Origin: Streptomyces roseoviridis
Lineage (GTDB): Bacteria; Actinomycetota; Actinomycetes; Streptomycetales; Streptomycetaceae
DNA: 64,000 nucleotides
Assembly (NCBI RefSeq): GCF_039535235.1
Contig: NZ_BAAAWU010000001.1
Coordinates: 3,534,001-3,598,000 of the forward strand
Reading direction: 5' to 3'
The notes under the pieces: generated by a model
What the model saw: the letters and a program-made list of their open reading frames with translations, nothing else
Told to the model about the DNA's origin: nothing
The model's database searches: none
In this document: piece after piece, positions 62,865 to 64,000 of the stretch
Numbering within the stretch: the stretch's first letter is position 1
Layout: every line of letters starts with the position of its first letter
Translations under genes and position numbers: made by a program

Positions 62865-64000
62865 TCAGTCCCGCTTGCAGATCCGGTCGAGCAGATTGGC
62901 GGTGGCGCGCTGGATCCGGGCGTCCACGTGGCCCGGCCGGTCGAGCGCCGGCGACCAGGCGAAGGTGCCCGAGGCGAAGACCCACGCGCCCGACGGGGCC
63001 CGGTAGAGGCTGGTCTCCTGGTGCCGCCGCGCGCCCTCGCCGTCGCGGTAGGGCGAGTGGGCGAGCAGGATGCGGCTCTCGTGCTCGGGGAGCGCGGTGC
63101 GCGGGAAGTAGCGGTCGGCCTCGCCGGCGACCAGGCCCGGGATCTCGTCGCCCTCGCCCGCGCCGGTGGCCTCCCACAGCCAGTGCCCGGCGTTCCGCAC
63201 CACCAGCGGGTGCGGTTCGGGCACCCGCCCCGCGTACTGGATGCCCAGCAGCTGCTGCTCCGGCCGGTCGATCTCCCGCCACAGCGCCGCGCGGCCGGGA
63301 CCCCGGCGCTTGCGGCAGGTCAGGAGCCGGTCCGGCGCGCCGGACGGCGAGGCGGCGAGCTCCACCTGCCAGTACATGGTGTTGGCGGACAGGAAGACGA
63401 GTGAGGTGCCCTGGTCGCGGGCGAGCTCGACCGTACGGCGCATGGGCACCGACCAGTACTCGTCGTGGCCCGGGAAGACCAGGCCCCGGTAGCGGCTCGG
63501 GTCCACCCGGCCCGCGTGCAGGTCCCGGGTCTCCGCGTACGCCAGGTCGTAGCCGTAGCGCTCGGCCCAGCGGATGAAGTCGTAGGCGTGCCCGACGTGC
63601 AGCGGGAGCCCCGCGCCCGCGTACGGACGGTCGAAGGAGACGGTCACGGCCGCCTCCTCCTCGCCGAGCAGCCGGCCCTCCTCGTCCCAGGCGTGATAGA
63701 GGCTGGCGCCGGTGCGGCCGTCCTCCGGATAGAGGTTGTACGCCTGCCAGGTCACGTCCGGCAGCACGAGCAGCAGGTCGGCCGGGTGGCTGTCGCGGAC
63801 CGTGAAGGGGATGTGGGAGCGGTAGCCGTCGACGGTGGTGAGCACGGCGACGTACGCGCCGATCGACCAGTACGAGGGGATCTGCAGCCGCCAGGACTGC
63901 CACCAGTGGTGGCAGGAGACGGTCCGGTCGGCGGTGAGCGGGGCCGGCTGGACGATGCCGGAGAGCCGGGGGCTGGTGGTGATCTTGGAGGCGCCGTCGC
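62865..64000 (-). CDS. N,N-dimethylformamidase beta-subunit-like protein, 5' end beyond the window
   Basis: About 378 C-terminal residues are visible; the frame is open through the right edge (SCHHWWQSWRLQIPSYWSIG just inside it). Conserved pieces are LLLVLPDVTWQAYNLYPED, YRGLVFPGHDEYWSVPMR and VFLSANTMYWQVEL, matching the large-subunit C-terminal domain of N,N-dimethylformamidase-related proteins. In Streptomyces these are secreted or cytosolic proteins of unknown substrate; real dimethylformamide hydrolysis is not implied. It ends 80 bp upstream of purC on the same strand. Confidence 0.8.
   Translation of the reverse strand, partial: DGASKITTSPRLSGIVQPAPLTADRTVSCHHWWQSWRLQIPSYWSIGAYVAVLTTVDGYRSHIPFTVRDSHPADLLLVLPDVTWQAYNLYPEDGRTGASLYHAWDEEGRLLGEEEAAVTVSFDRPYAGAGLPLHVGHAYDFIRWAERYGYDLAYAETRDLHAGRVDPSRYRGLVFPGHDEYWSVPMRRTVELARDQGTSLVFLSANTMYWQVELAASPSGAPDRLLTCRKRRGPGRAALWREIDRPEQQLLGIQYAGRVPEPHPLVVRNAGHWLWEATGAGEGDEIPGLVAGEADRYFPRTALPEHESRILLAHSPYRDGEGARRHQETSLYRAPSGAWVFASGTFAWSPALDRPGHVDARIQRATANLLDRICKRD

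Overview
This is 64 kb of very GC-rich DNA with strong third-position GC bias, many GTG starts and densely packed genes. It is a Streptomyces chromosome. Diagnostic contents are bldC, valine dehydrogenase, an Lsr2 paralogue, an AtrA-type TetR regulator, SARP/AfsR-like and SpoIIE-like proteins, and the split pur genes (purC, purS-purQ-purL, purM, purF). From memory the gene order matches the S. coelicolor segment from about SCO4122 (left end) to about SCO4070 (right end). That correspondence is recall plus synteny, not a search result. The window looks like conserved core chromosome: I see no insertion sequence, prophage, integrase or CRISPR array.

Layout. (a) 1-8.3 kb: MarR regulator (cut by the left edge) divergent from an MFS drug exporter; a PAS-SpoIIE-ATPase phosphatase; a type II NADH dehydrogenase; AtrA-like TetR; and a membrane-tethered ECF sigma factor fused to a zinc-finger-like segment and a carbohydrate-binding domain. 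(b) 8.3-16.4 kb: a 1095-residue SARP/NB-ARC/TPR regulator, a decayed Uma2 gene, an asparagine-synthetase/lasso-cyclase-like protein without a precursor gene, and an HTH-TPR sporulation-type regulator. (c) 16.4-27.6 kb: L-2-hydroxyglutarate oxidase, trmB, a PrsW-type protease, an aldo/keto reductase, an M23 peptidase under a c-di-AMP (ydaO-type) riboswitch, a membrane SpoIIE phosphatase, and a coupled MFS exporter plus cysteine-synthase-like PLP enzyme. (d) 27.7-38.2 kb: a MerR/TipAS regulator, initiator tRNA-Met, rhodanese, an ECF41 sigma factor, amidinotransferase, tRNA-Lys, a DEAD-box helicase with an RNA-binding repeat tail, a lipoprotein, a zincin, a Glu-Asp-Phe tRNA operon, and a DsbA/CcdA thiol-redox operon. 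(e) 38.5-46.6 kb: HrpA helicase, a second tRNA-Asp, bldC, a conserved unknown, vdh and a DUF3073 protein. (f) 46.6-64 kb: purM and purF, a Cys-type leader peptide upstream of a Tat-exported sulfatase, a META lipoprotein, purL-purQ-purS, lsrL, three tRNA-Gly genes, an ABC exporter with a linked two-component system, purC and an N,N-dimethylformamidase-like protein cut by the right edge.

How the genes fit together. The purine genes sit in three separate transcription units on the minus strand (purFM, purSQL, purC), interleaved with unrelated housekeeping genes. Regulators of development and antibiotic production (AtrA, SARP, the orf1590/NsdA-like protein, BldC, LsrL, ECF factors) are unusually frequent. 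Several genes carry readable local control elements: the c-di-AMP riboswitch, a leaderless Cys-type leader peptide before the sulfatase, a MerR-type 19-bp-spacer promoter with an embedded dyad, an exact ECF41-type promoter in front of the ECF41 gene, and many strong hairpin terminators. Most lengths and starts were chosen from ribosome-binding sites and family conservation read by eye; none was checked by database search.
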